Assembly: GCA_036925085.1 (NCBI GenBank)
Contig: JAUPFP010000030.1
Coordinates: 558,001-622,000 of the forward strand
Direction: 5' to 3'
Length of the DNA stretch: 64,000 bases
Source of the DNA: Brachycybe producta
Taxonomy: Eukaryota > Arthropoda > Diplopoda > Playtdesmida > Andrognathidae
Made by a program: the position numbers and the translations under genes. The notes beneath the pieces are model-generated. The model did no database searches and was not told where the DNA came from. It saw nothing but the letters and a program-made list of their open reading frames with translations. The first letter of the stretch is position 1; each line of letters opens with the position of its first letter. Shown here piece by piece: positions 47,190 through 58,391 of the stretch.

Positions 47190-47505
47190 TATTCTGCGAT
47201 TTCAGAAGGGAGAAATTGAAAGTGTGTTAAAAACTAGAAGAATAGCCGAATCGCATATTAGTATTTTCATGTTGATATCCTTCAAAATTAGCTTTTTATA
47301 TGAGTTTGAAAATGACCCAACTTTTAGGGCAGAGATTTTTTTTAAATTTTTGTCTATAAAATGTTTATTAAGAGTTTGAGTTTGAGCTATTCTTCTAGTT
47401 TCTAAAACACTTTTTCCTTCGTTTCCTCTTAATTTTGCTCTTCTGAAAGACAGAATAATCAAGAGTTTGAAAATCAGTTTTGTTCATAAACCATCTTAAT
47501 TAAAA
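47190..47505. mobile_element. FB foldback family, near full-length
   Basis: Starts GATTTCAGAAGGGAGAAATT, then GTGTTAAAAACTAGAAGAAT, TTTCATGTTGATATCCTTCA and AATGACCCAACTTTTAGGGC. It is mirrored by AAAATGTTTATTAAGAG and CTATTCTTCTAGTTTCTAAA. The outer tail is GAAAGACAGAATAATCAAGA, ending AAACCATCTTAA. The minus-strand frame at 47202-47462 is a by-product. Confidence 0.7.
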
Positions 47506-48835
47506 ACAGTATGTAACTTAGTAGGATTCGTAAAAAAGTACGAGTACCTTTTACTGATTTTTTTTTGTGTGGGTATATTGTGGTTCTCAAAAGAGTCGGT
47601 GTCCCTAGGGCCTTAGGTCATTACATTTGCATGGACAGTAAAGGCGGAGTTCAGTTTTTTTTTAAATAGAGAGAGATAGAGAGTAAAAAAAAATGCGTAA
47701 TCCATCATTAGATTGGCATGTAATACGTCATACGAAGAATATACTATTTAAGTAGAGAGATGGGTTAGAGTACCCCACCCCGGCTTAAGCTCAGGCTAGT
47801 GTGTGTTGTGTTCATGGTCAAGACTAGTCTACAGGGGATTTGTAAAAGGGGTAAAATTAAAAAAAAGGGTGTACGCAAAAAAAAAATGGTAAAAGGGGTG
47901 AGATAGAAGATGATGATGGTGGAATCATTCAAAATGAGCTATAGTGGAGAGAAAAAAATGTTTGGCCTCGTTGAATTTGTGATTCATTTTGTCGATGACT
48001 GATTGGTGGTTGTTTCAACCCTTTGAATGAAAAGAGATTTATGGGTATTACGAAAGAAAGAAAGAGAGAGAGAGAGAAAAGAGAGGGGGTTGTTAGAGAG
48101 TATTGAGTATGTGCCAATTGGATGGACTTGTTTCTTGGCAAAGAAAAAACATGGCTTCCAGTTAACTATGCCTTCATTCAACCATTATATCTTTTGGACA
48201 CATTTTTGCAATCTTTCTATTTAACAGTATAATCTCTCTGAATGATGGATATTTTTTTATATTAATTTAAATAGGGACACCATTTTTCTATAAAGCTAAT
48301 CTTTTCTTATAGTTGCGCCATCATTGTTAAGTCAGTCAGGGTACCATTTTTAAGCTTACCTTATGTATATATAACAGGGTTATTTTGCCCCGCACTTTTA
48401 CCCCCACATACATATATATTTTTTACATACTACGAACAAGGGTAGAATGTTCTTTCATTGTGTTTCTATGTGTAACACTCTTGAGTGTGATGTGGTAATG
48501 AAAATCTAATGTGGCTCCTCAACGTTTTTTTAAAGAAAAAGGGCTTGATAGTTGTCAGAAGAAAAAAAGTGGTTGACATGTGATTTATCATGATTAGGCC
48601 CCACTTGTGTCCATTTTTTTCTCTGTGTGTGTGTGTGTGTTGGTCTAACTAACTATATACCTGCATGATGGGTCGTTTTAAAAAAAAATTCTAATGCAAT
48701 CTGTCTATCTCTTGATGATCACTATTGATTTGAAATGTGGGTCATTTTTTTTAGCCTCCTATGGTTTATTTTTAAGCATGACTTGAGTTTCCTGTGATTG
48801 ACTGACTGCTTGAAGAAAACCATAGATCCTAATGT
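47506..48835. other. Non-coding, simple repeats
   Basis: Contains (GA)n near 48063-48078, (GT)n at about 48626-48641 and several A or T runs. Frames at 47929-48224 on both strands overlap and have no motif. Confidence 0.3.
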
Positions 48836-49110
48836 AGTGATTGTCAAAGGGTGTGTGTGTGTGCCCCATGAGCTTTGCTTGGTGTGCCGCGAACGTTTCG
48901 ATCTTATATTCCATTTATTAATATAATATATTCTCAAATGAATTTTAACTTTATTGCAAAAAAGCAAAATAAAGGAAAACCTCCTATACGACTTATGCAC
49001 CAAACCAGTGGTTTCCAAAGGGTTGTACTGTGTGGCACATTAGTGTGCCGCGATTTCTCTAGACAAAAAATACTGCCCTATGAGCAAAAAAAAAAGTCTG
49101 GGAACCACTG
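48836..49110. mobile_element. hAT-type relics with GTGTGCCGCGA subterminal motif
   Basis: A left end TAGTGATTGTCAAAGGGTGT with CTTGGTGTGCCGCGAACG lies at 48836-48895. A compact unit at 49006-49110 has CAGTGGTTTCCAAAGGG, then TTAGTGTGCCGCGATTTC, and the right end TCTGGGAACCACTG. The second unit has proper inverted ends in only 105 bp. Both share the end style of the relic at 40769-41572. Confidence 0.55.
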
Positions 49111-49221
49111 TCCTAATTGCTAATATTTCTACCATTCCTACTCATACTAGATTTCAGGCAAAATGCATTCTATGGGCGGCGGGCGCCATGATGAGGTGGT
49201 GGTCATTTGTTACATCATTTG

Positions 49222-49229
49222 TGACGTCA
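49222..49229. promoter_or_regulatory. Perfect CRE palindrome
   Basis: TGTGACGTCACAAC contains TGACGTCA with matching flanks (the palindrome extends to TTGTGACGTCACAA). The surrounding 49160-49245 segment is less AT-rich (GGGCGGCGGGCGCC). Confidence 0.3.
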
Positions 49230-49449
49230 CAACAACCCCCTTGTTTAAAATTCGATTAATTCGTGCCATGTCTAATAATGTGACTTGCTGTAGAGACTAA
49301 ATTGAGAAAGAGAGAGAGAGAGTAAAATTTGCTCTTGACCCAGTTTTCTGAACGATTTTGGTGGCACTTTAGCTGTCTACTATAAAACGGATTCTAAAGC
49401 TGAGTAATGATTAAAGACTCTAATGAGTATATAAGGCAAACATAATCAT

Positions 49450-49580
49450 GCTTTTTTGCATTCAAAGAAGCTGGTTAAAGGCTACAGTTTTTTCTAGAGT
49501 TAAAATACAACTGATTTGTGGTTGCAAGTTAACTCTAGCCTCAAAACATCCTCTTTGAATCTAAAAAGCTTAATTCTTTT
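49450..49580. repeat. Inverted repeat related to the core of family B
   Basis: GCTTTTTTGCATTCAAAGAA then GCTGGTTAAAGGCTA mirrors TAGCCTCAAAACATCC then TCTTTGAATCTAAAAAGC. The GGTTA..GGCTA / TAGCCT..AACC pairing is like the inner palindrome of family B, but the TAGGGCTCGG ends are absent. Confidence 0.5.
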
Positions 49581-50514
49581 TGCTTTAGTAAATGAGTAGT
49601 AATAAGAACATTATAAAAATGAAGTCATTTAAATTTTTTTACTCTCTTGATATTTTCATTTGTGTGAATTTTTATGCATCTGATTTTTGAAGCTTTTTCT
49701 ACCAAATTTTTTCTAGTTTTTTTTTTAAATTGTAACCCTTTTTTTTAGAAAAAAAATCCAATTGTGATTCTCTTCTAAACTTTCACCCAAATGCTTTTTT
49801 CTCACCCCGTTTCTTAAAAAACCGAATTTATGAGTCACCCTCTTATATTGTCTCACTTTTCTTTATGCAAATGAGCATGCAAATGTGGTCTCTATGGGTG
49901 GGTGTGTTTCTCACCCTCTTCCGGTCCTTCTTTTGTGTTTTGTTGTTGTTCTCTCTTGGCAACTTTTTCAACCCTTTCGTTGACGACTTTTTTTTTTGTT
50001 GTCAATGTGTAAAAAGGTCTTACATTGCAATGGCACCCACCCTATTTGGCCCTATATATATATTTATATATGGGTTTGCAATTATTATTATCGCCACGAA
50101 CCATTAATCTTAAATGAAGAATTGCTAAAGTTCCTCCGTCTTCAATTGAGAGACTTTTTTACAACAAAATCTGCCAGGTTTTTTTAAAAAAAATTATTGT
50201 ATATATGGTGTATAATAAACGTATATGATAGAAATATGAGCTATTCAGCCATTTTTATATAAAAATGGCTGTTATATTCGGTCCAATGATGCTGTTGGTA
50301 TATATTATATGGGAACTTAACTGATATTTCTGGATATAATTACCACTTATATCACTACCCATGCATGCGCATTCATATTGCTCAGTTTTTTTGTTTTCTA
50401 TTTAACTATTATAGGCAGCCATTTGTAAAATATGCAAATGAAAGGGGAACAGTTGCAACAGAACTAGAAAAAATTGTATTGCATTTCAAAAGTAACATTA
50501 AAAATAAATTATAT
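49581..50514. other. Non-coding
   Basis: T-rich, with no gene recognised. Frames at 49865-50187 have no motif. Confidence 0.3.
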
Positions 50515-50680
50515 GTAGATTAGACACTAGAAGAGTAAATGAATATTAGTCATTTAAGGGCATATTTTAATTTTCATGTCTTTTAAATTAGACATTTTTA
50601 TGATGATTTCTATTTTTTTTTTATTTTAACTTTTAATTTGAAATTGGGTCAAAAGTTGGAAAGAAATTCCTGATAATTAA
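50515..50680. mobile_element. FB foldback fragment
   Basis: Contains AGACACTAGAAGAGTAAATG, CATTTAAGGGCATATTTTAA and TCATGTCTTTTAAATTAGAC, a diverged left arm; no right arm follows. Confidence 0.4.
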
Positions 50681-50938
50681 TTACTTTAAAATTTGTGGCT
50701 TTTTTAATTATCATAAATAGTGTATTTTTATTCACCGCAAGTGTTCCAATTTTATCAAAACTTAAGCCGAGGATTAGCTGAAGGTCGCTATGTACGCTTG
50801 TATACAATATGGTATATTGTGAGCCTCATTTAAACTCAGATTTAAAGTTGGTTTAATCGACTCATCTTCTATAGTTTCAAAAAGATTTTCAGGTTTTTCT
50901 TAAAAGGCTACATCACAAAATTACTTGGAAAAATCTTC

Positions 50939-51362
50939 AAAGTGCAATGTACACCTTAAATATATGCTGATCTAGTGATAGAATGACAAAAAATTGGTAA
51001 GTGCGGTTCTATTTTTAAAAACTATTTCAAAATCGCGAATTTCTAACTTACTGTATGTTAACTCCATTGAGTATGCGCTCGTAAGCAAAAAAAAAACATC
51101 CATAAAATGTTGGTAAAAAATACGTCAAAATAAATAAAAGAAACACAATTAAACCATAATGAAGCCAACACATTTTTTAAAATTATTTTTACGAGCATTT
51201 TAATGGATTTTTTTTTCGTATTTGGGCGTACTCAATGAAGTTTAACATAAGAATTAAAAATTCGCTATTTTGAAATAGTTTTTTAAAAATCGAACCGCAC
51301 TTACCAAATTTTTTGTCATTCTATCATTCGATCAGCATATATTAAGGTGCACATTGCACTTT
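50939..51362. repeat. Long palindromic element, arms about 135-200 bp
   Basis: The left arm starts AAAGTGCAATGTACACCTTA and the right arm ends with the complement GGTGCACATTGCACTTT. Matching continues through ATATGCTGATC, TAGAATGACAAAAAATTGGT, AAGTGCGGTTC and TTGAGTATGCGC, and on through an A run and TCCATAAAATG, leaving only a short centre. It was not seen elsewhere in the window. It is probably a foldback-type MITE with unusually long arms. A transcript would fold into a long double-stranded RNA. Confidence 0.85.
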
Positions 51363-51594
51363 GAAAACTTAATATTGGACAACTTTAAACATAAAAAAAT
51401 GATTAATGATATAGGCCTATTTATGAAAATGGTTTTTTAGTTTATCACGTTTTAACTTTTTAAGTAGAGCTATAATTTAAGTATTGACTAAATCTCTTCT
51501 TTCTGCGAAAACAGTCATTAATTTCAAATAGATATTTCATTAAATTTGGTCATCCTGGTCATCTGTGATTTCTTTTTGGAGTAATAGTAATTTC

Positions 51595-51644
51595 TATAGA
51601 CACTGAGAAAGTTGTAGTTAATTACAACTTTCTCAATGTCTATA
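51595..51644. repeat. 22-bp-arm hairpin
   Basis: TATAGACACTGAGAAAGTTGTA (arm 51595-51616) and its complement at 51623-51644 differ at one base, with a 6-base loop GTTAAT. It is a compact stem and no repeat family was recognised around it. Confidence 0.85.
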
Positions 51645-53995
51645 AATTCCAGTGTTAATTGTTAGTTGGAGGAAGTGGATTCATAGCTAGAGGAAGGGGG
51701 GGGGGTCATCAATAGAGATTTTTTTAGATGATATCAGTTTATTTTAATTAATGAAATTTGCTGTATTAATTAGCTCAACAAACGTAATACTACTTGTAGG
51801 TTAATAGTTCTTGTATTATTATTTCTAAGGTGTAGAAGGTGGATGATATTGTTGAGGGTTTCCCTTGAGTAGCATTGTAAGTCTATTACACCCTTCCTGA
51901 AGAACATTCTTCCGCATGAATTCCGCAGTAACCTGCTTTAAAAAAATTCCTTTTTTCATATTTAGATATAGAGATAGATAGATTTATAAGATAGATATGG
52001 ATAGAAGAATAGGTTTTTTGAGTGGTGGGTTTTTTTTTCTTCTTCTTCTCTTCTCTATTCAGTTTTTGATATCAATTGATATCAAAAAGAGAAAAGAAAG
52101 AAGGCAAAAGAAGTTTTGACGGGTGGAACTATAAAACTGTTCGTCACACTCGACTAAGTGTCACATAAGATTGACAGGCCAATACAAAGGAACACTTTTC
52201 TTGTTGGTCAATGGACCAACTGGTCCATGGTCCTGTATTTTTTTTTATTTCTCCATTCAAGGGTTCTGCTGTGTATACACATAATGTCTTGAAGGAGGTT
52301 TTTTAAGGAAGCCCTAAACACACTGAACTGAACTATATGAGGGGGTTTTCTTTTGTGTATAATTGCCCGGTTCCTTGGTGCTTGTGAGGTCCTCCTCAAA
52401 CAAGCCAAGCAATATAGATCTATAACAAATCTTAAGAGACTAGAATACACCAAAACAGGCCTGCACAATTCGGTTGAGGGTGAAGGGGACATATATTCTA
52501 CCCCAAAGTTTGAGGTATGATACTTTATTAAGAGGTGATTAATTAAACAAAAATAATTGTCCTGTTTTTATTTCATAGGGGGCTGGGGGATACTGGTGAG
52601 TGTTAACGGCTTAATTTGATAATGACTGCATTTGTAAGAAGAAAAATAGTCTCAAATATACCTAGGATTTCCAAAGTGGTTTTCGTGGACAAGTCCAACT
52701 TTTTTTAAGTTATTTACAAAAATGACTGCATTGGGAGACCTGACAAGAATGTTGTGCAGGCCTGTCTCTTAGAATGTTTTGCTTCATTTCTTTACAAATG
52801 AGATATTCTCGACATGGGCATTTGAGTAGTTGTCATTTCTTTGCAATTTGTCTAATTGCAATACATCCATCCAACCAGTGAAGGATTTATTCAAATATTA
52901 ATGTGTACTACTACTACTACCTACCTACAATATCTTAAGAGTTCTATAGAAGGATGGTGACGTCAAACTGTTATTGTTCTAAAAAAATGTTCAAATGAGA
53001 TTGGAAATATATTTTTTTCTCTCCCCTCCCTGAAAATATTTTTCTATCCATCACAGTGAATGCCATTGAAAAATACACAGTTAAAATATCTCCCTTTTTC
53101 AACAGTCTTTTGTTTTAATATAATCGACTTGCGTGTATTTACTATTTATCCCATTCTAGTATATATACACATATTCTAGTATTTTCTTGTTGAGTGACAG
53201 CTCAGTAAGAGATAGATAGAATGAAAAAGAATTGGAGTTCTTTTCTGCCTTGAAGGGGTGGGTGGTTAGTGCTTGGAGTAAAAGGGTTAAAAGATAGAAG
53301 GTGGTGCCTCTAAGGCTATAGTATTTTTTTTTTCAATTTTGGGGGACTTTTAGTCTACTCTCTTGAAGATAAGAGGAGTCAGTGAGCCCAAAAAAAAGGG
53401 ATCCGTGGGAATTGAAACAGCATCTTTGTTCAGTAATCATCATTGAGAGAGGAAATCCCTTAAAAATGATGGAGAGATGCTGTGTAGTACTTCAGCATTT
53501 ATAGAGAGATATATATTCCTTTGAGGCTTTTTTATGTGTGCCTGAAATGACAGTAGATTCAAATATATAGACTTCTATACTAGTGACAGGAATACTGGGG
53601 TGGTTGTGGTGGTGCAGGAATAAATTTCTGAATATCAAGAATGAAATCTACATATTTTAAAACTTAAACTCGGTTTGTTAAATTGCATAAAAATTAAGTA
53701 TGTAATGAAAAACTAAAGAATTTATTCATTTTTTTTAGGATTATTGGTTTTTTTAAGTTCAATTCTTATTTTTTGACAATATGTTGCAAAATAAAAATTT
53801 TAAATGTTAACTATCTTAAGTTTTAAGGTTTACTGATATTTTTATGTTTTTCTAATAATGCAAAAGTGCCATGCAAACGTTGCAAAATAAACAATTGCGC
53901 ATTTTCACTTCAAACTGGGCAAATAAAAATTGAAAAACGGGGTTTATCGCATCCCAAAATCTTAAAAATTTGACTCTTGTTAAGGAAAAATAAAG
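51645..53995. other. Non-coding; short palindrome and CRE inside
   Basis: A perfect 26-bp palindrome (TTTTTGATATCAATTGATAT followed by CAAAAA) lies at 52063-52088. A CRE (TGACGTCA) is at 52958-52965. On the minus strand at about 51846-51950 a short stop-free stretch reads QVTAEFMRKNVLQEGCNRLT, of unknown origin. The frame at 52208-52492 (minus) has no recognisable motif or splice bounds. No gene is called. Confidence 0.35.
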
Positions 53996-53999
53996 CAAC

Positions 54000-54330
54000 A
54001 TTTAAACAGTATTTAATTTCTTCGAATGATACTTTTCTAGTTTCTAAATTATAGTATGAACAAGAGTTCTTGTTATGATTTCACGTAAAGCTGATTTTGG
54101 AATTCAAATCTATTTTTGTGTTGCACTAAGGAGGATGTTAGAAACTAGAAGGGCCGGGTAGCTCAATCATCAAAAAAAAATAGTTCGGACATTCTTCAAA
54201 GTGGAAATTAAAAGCTTATTTTAAAGAATAGTAACATGAAAATACCACCATTTTACCACCTTTCTAGTTTCTAAAACACACAATTGTTTCTCTTAATTTT
54301 GCTTCTGAAAGAGAGTGAGAGAGAGACGTT
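54000..54330. mobile_element. FB foldback family copy plus fragment
   Basis: A fragment TTTTCTAGTTTCTAAATTAT is at about 54033. The main copy has GATGTTAGAAACTAGAAGGG, AGCTCAATCATC, a mirrored AAAAGCTTATTTTAAAGAAT and ACCTTTCTAGTTTCTAAAAC, then TTTTGCTTCTGAAAGAGAG. Confidence 0.65.
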
Positions 54331-55432
54331 TACAATTGAAAAACAAAGAGGGGCTTTTTGTTTTATTTTGTGACACCTTGTATATTAATTTATAAGAAAT
54401 ATTCAAATATTGAATGTGGGGAGAACGGGGGTTAACAATGGTACTCGATACATTTATATTAGTAAACTAAAAAAAAGGTCCTATATTGGTGTTTGTGCTA
54501 TGATTCACTTTCTGTTCTTTCTAATACTATTAATTATGGATGTTCCCTTTGTGTTTTTTTCTTCCCCCCCCCCCCCCCCCCCGAAACCCCTATCCCCCCC
54601 CCCAAAAAAAAACCCCCCTTCGAAAAACTCATAGGAAAGTAACGAAAAGTATCAAAGGGTTACTTTGGTACTTTGGCAGTTCCTTTCTCAACAAAAAAGG
54701 GTTGACATCATAGAATTTTTTTTAAAAATTTGAGCATTTTTTTAAATCTTCTCTTCCCCCCCCCCCCCTTTTCCTCCCTTAAACCCCTTTTTTTAACCCT
54801 GGGTTTTCTTTCTTTCTTTCTGATATTCTCTTCTCTCTTAACCCTTTTGGTCTATTGGTTGCCATGGTTACAACAGTTATCCTCTGTCGCCTTCATTCAA
54901 TTAGAAACGTATAATTTGCATTTTCGTGTCTTTGGATTTCGATTGTTCAATTTTCAAACTGTTATTATTCAAAATGTAAAAGATTGTGAGGATAATATGT
55001 TGAATAAAGAAACACACAACGCTTTTTAATATTGTTTCTCCCACTTTTAGAATATATTAATATCGGTTTTAGGTCTTATTTATGCAAATTATTATTGTTT
55101 TCTATCTGTCTCTTATGTTTAAATTTCAAAAGTTTCAAAATCCATTTTTTTGATTAGTGACATTAAAATTTTTTTTAATAATATAAACGATGTTCGCCTC
55201 ACAACCAACCCCCCTCCCCCTTACACCCCTTACATACTCTTTTTTTTATTTATTAATTCGTCAACTTATAATTACTGTCATTTAATGAATTGAATTTTTA
55301 ATGTTCTTTCTATATTCATTTATAACGTGGGAGTTTCTTTTTTTTTAGTTTGTCATTTTTCATTGTTGAGAAAAAATTAATAATAATGATAATTGAAATT
55401 ATTGGGTGTTATTTTCAGTGGTTTTAAGCTGG
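54331..55432. other. Non-coding, C-rich homopolymers
   Basis: Very C-rich stretches at about 54565-54618 and 54757-54769 within T-rich DNA. Frames at 54410-54634 and 54730-55029 run through these tracts and are not credible. Confidence 0.3.
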
Positions 55433-55440
55433 TTTTAAAG

Positions 55441-55559
55441 GTGGCGCTGAATGAGCGCCAATTGAAACAAACTTCATTTGGAACAAAAATTAAACTGAAC
55501 AAGCTTCAAGAGGAACAATGTTAGCGTTTGTTCAATTTGGCGCTTATTCAGTCTCCTCG
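55441..55559. mobile_element. 119-bp MITE with perfect 8-bp target duplication
   Basis: TTTTAAAG occurs immediately on both sides (55433-55440 and 55560-55567). Removing the element restores GGTTTTAAAGTGTAAACG, which is the outer end of the FB family seen at 29264. The ends mirror each other: GTGGCGCTGAATGAGCGCCA against its complement in TTGGCGCTTATTCAGTCTCC. An 8-bp duplication fits hAT-type transposition. It has no coding capacity. Confidence 0.8.
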
Positions 55560-55796
55560 TTTTAAAGTGTAAACGGGGCTTCTCTCTTATTAAGTGTAAA
55601 ATGGAAGAGAAATTTGATTATCTTTTATAAACTAGAAGGGTAGCGCAAGGGGTATTTTCATACCCCTTAAGGGGTATTTTCATGTTGCTCTTTATGTAAG
55701 TTTGAGAAAATGGTTCAACATTTAGCGGACGATTTGTCCTATAAAAAAGTTTATTTTGAAAGATATCAATATGGAAATACCCCTTAAATGAGAGGT

Positions 55797-56453
55797 TAAA
55801 GCCCTTATCACACTAGCAACTTTTGATGCAATTATTATACGTGCAATGTGACATGCAACTTCAATGTTTATAGTGTGATATGCAACTTGATAAAACTTTC
55901 CTTTCAACTAGTGTGAGACTCAGTCTCACCGAGTTGAACAGGTTCGACTTTGAGATACTTTTCACCTAAACTTACTGACCGTAAGCGGCCTGACCAATCA
56001 GGCCGTTTGCCGGAAATGACATATGTAACATTGAACGAATTCCCGGTTTCATGACTTCCGGTTTATGAACTTCTTGTTAGTTGATCACAAATTCACAATA
56101 TGGACACAAACCAAGAGGGGGCAGACATTGAAGAAAATCATGTACGATTTTCACTAAGCATTTTCACAGCAGATCGTGTGGATGGAAAGTCATTTTACTT
56201 TTTAGCTGCATTTTACTGGATAATCCAGAATAGAATTGAAATTTTAAAATTCAGTAAAATGCAGGATTAAAAGTAAAATGGCTTCCGATACCAACGTACG
56301 AGATTCACCCGAATGTGTCGGCCGCTTGACATAAACGAAGTTTTGAAAACATGATTGGGAACTAGAGGTTGCATAGTGTGATATAGAAGTTTACTACAAA
56401 GTTCTAGTTGCAAGTTGAATTGCATTGGAGGTTGCTAGTGTGATACCGGCTTA
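55797..56453. mobile_element. DNA element with TTAA flanks and TATCACACTAGCAAC ends
   Basis: The left end AGCCCTTATCACACTAGCAA continues CTTTTGATGCAATT. The complement of the right end is AGCCGGTATCACACTAGCAA then CCTCCAATGCAATT; they agree over about 34 bases with few differences. TTAA lies at both outer borders, consistent with TTAA target duplication (piggyBac-type), though a PIF/Harbinger-type 3-bp TTA cannot be excluded. A 56-codon frame (56100-56270) lies inside. It interrupts an FB copy and is therefore younger than that copy. Confidence 0.65.
56100..56270 (+). CDS. Short open frame inside the TTAA element
   Basis: ATG at 56100 opens 56 codons ending in TAA at 56268-56270. The frame begins MDTNQEGADIEENHVRFSLS and continues with a more hydrophobic, aromatic segment. 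Its codon use is less AT-biased than surrounding DNA. It could be the decayed N-terminus of the element's former transposase or accessory protein. I recognise no catalytic motif and the product is far too short for a transposase. Confidence 0.25.
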   Translation: MDTNQEGADIEENHVRFSLSIFTADRVDGKSFYFLAAFYWIIQNRIEILKFSKMQD

Positions 56454-56580
56454 ACTATACACTTCTAGTTTGAGCTGTTCATAAAATATCTTTGTTTAAA
56501 AAGCCATCATTCTATTATATAGTTTCTAAAACACTTTAAATTTCTAGTTAGTGGTGTTCTTCTGAAACGCCTTCGAAATT

Positions 56581-58077
56581 TTAATTTAACAAAAACTGAT
56601 CTCGTTTGACTATTTAGGCCTATTTACTTTATTAATATCGGGTTTTTTTTAGAGGATGTTTGATGTTATGTTGCTGCTTATTTATTTTCTAAAAGGGAGA
56701 TGTTTGTATTGTAAATTAATATTGATGGAAAGAAAGGGTTGTTGGTTGTCTGTGTGTTGTTAATATTGTGAAAAATAAGCAAAGGAGAAACATCTTTGAA
56801 TTGGTACACAATATCCTGTAGAAAGGGGAAGTTTCCATTTTCGACTCAAAGGGTTGACAAAATAAAAGTTGAGTCATTTTGGGTGCGTCATCATACACTA
56901 ATTTGCATACAAATTACAGGGTGATCGAAAACGTTTTGACCTAACCTCCTCCTCCTCCTCCCCCCCCCAATATCTCCCCACTTTCTCCCATTCATTAAGT
57001 TCAAACCTGAAACATCAGTTTAGTGTAATATGGTGTAAACATTTTATTATACTACACAGGAATTTATAAAAAAAAATCATCTTGAAAATTTAGTAAAATT
57101 ACAATTCATGGACTTGAATTAATTAGACATAAGAGTAATTTTTAAAACTGTTGTTAACTTAAAAACTAATGATTCAAATGAACCCGTTAAAAAGGGTTCC
57201 AACGTAGGAAAACCCTTATTCAAATGCAACTCTACTAATGCAAGAAACAAGTGTTGTTCTGAGGGTTTCACAGTTGAATTTCAAATGATAAGTTTTTAGA
57301 ATTAAAATATTTCTAATTATTAATTACACCTAGTTCAAACCTAATACCTAGTACACACACCTGATAATTTAAATGCACTGAAATAATAAACGTGTTCTAC
57401 AGAGCCACCTGTGAAGGGTAAACTAACAATATGTCGTCGAATTCAATTTATTCAGTTAATAATCTGAAAAATATTGAATTAATACTTAAATATAATTTAT
57501 AAACTATTGATTTAGTATTTTTCAATTTAAAATATTAATAATAAAGTCAATTTTTATTTGGTTCGTATGTCCTTAACTGGATTCCGTATAATTCACCTAA
57601 ACAAATTTAATTTGAATTCATTTAACTCATGTGAGTGTACAAGGTATAAGAAATGAAAAGCGTTTAAATAATAATGTTTAAGAACATATTAATATAGGCT
57701 CGTGTAATGTCATTATTACTAGACCAAGACCAAATTCTGTAGTAAAAGTATGGAGGGTTTTTTTAAGTTTAGCTTTGTTTAAGTTTCACTTTGGCTTAAG
57801 TATTAATTAATGTAAGTCAATTTTAAGTTTTTTGTTTTCTTAATTGGACTTCTCCATTTAATTTAACTAAACACAATTAAGTTTCACGCGTTTAATTTCA
57901 AATTTAAGACAAGGGATTAAAAACCTATGCTAACATTATTAATTGCTATTAAAATTATTTAATATTAAAATATATTGTTTTTTTAGATAAAAAAATGCAT
58001 TTTACTTGCATAAAATTTTAAACTTTCAATTTGCATAGAAGTTTTGGCTTTAATTTAATGATTATTAGTATTATTAT
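56581..58077. other. Non-coding; single mariner-type end near 56917
   Basis: TTACAGGGTGATCGAAAACG near 56914 looks like one end of a Tc1/mariner-type element, without a visible partner. The rest is AT-rich and unassigned. Confidence 0.3.
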
Positions 58078-58391
58078 AGTTCGGATTTTTATGCAATATC
58101 AAGCAAATGTTTCTTAATTTATGGCTCAAATGCCAATTGTGAAGTAATAATCCACGTTTAGATCAACCAAAAAGTATGCTTTTTCTAATCAAAAAGGCTG
58201 ATTATTAGAGACTCGTATACATGTATAGGTCTGGTTACTATCAGTTAAGTCAACTACAGTTATAGCCTCTAACCAGTGTTTTTGATTTAAAAAAAAAATC
58301 AAAAATGGGGCTGTTATTTCATAATTGGCCCTTGAGCGACGACAGACCGAGAAACATTTTTTTTAAAATTTGCATAAAAATCCGAGCTCTA
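58078..58391. mobile_element. Family B hAT-like MITE
   Basis: Left arm GTTCGGATTTTTATGCAATA, then TCAAGCAAATGTTTCTTAAT. The right arm ends GCATAAAAATCCGAGCTCTA. The inner pair GATTATTAGAGAC and TATAGCCTCTAACCAGTG is eroded. Left terminal bases have drifted from TAGGGCTCGG. Confidence 0.65.

Larger units (their letters stand above)
55560..56580. mobile_element. FB foldback copy split by a larger insertion
   Basis: The FB end begins at GTTTTAAAGTGTAAACGGGG and the left arm continues AAACTAGAAGGGTAGCGCAA. AAAAGTTTATTTTGAAAGAT and ATCAATATGGAAATACCCCT follow. The right arm is broken at about 55793 by the element 55797-56453 and then resumes with ACTTCTAGTTTGAGCTGTTC and AGTTTCTAAAACACTTTAAA. GGGGTATTTTCATACCCCTT near 55650-55680 is a small local duplication. 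Confidence 0.65.

Noticed and set aside
51846-51950. Minus-strand stop-free stretch with coding-like residues
   Set aside because: Only about 37 codons, no known motif, and no second copy seen in the window.
52208-52492. 94-residue minus-strand frame with fairly balanced composition
   Set aside because: No family motif, no supporting splice sites or neighbours; probably chance.
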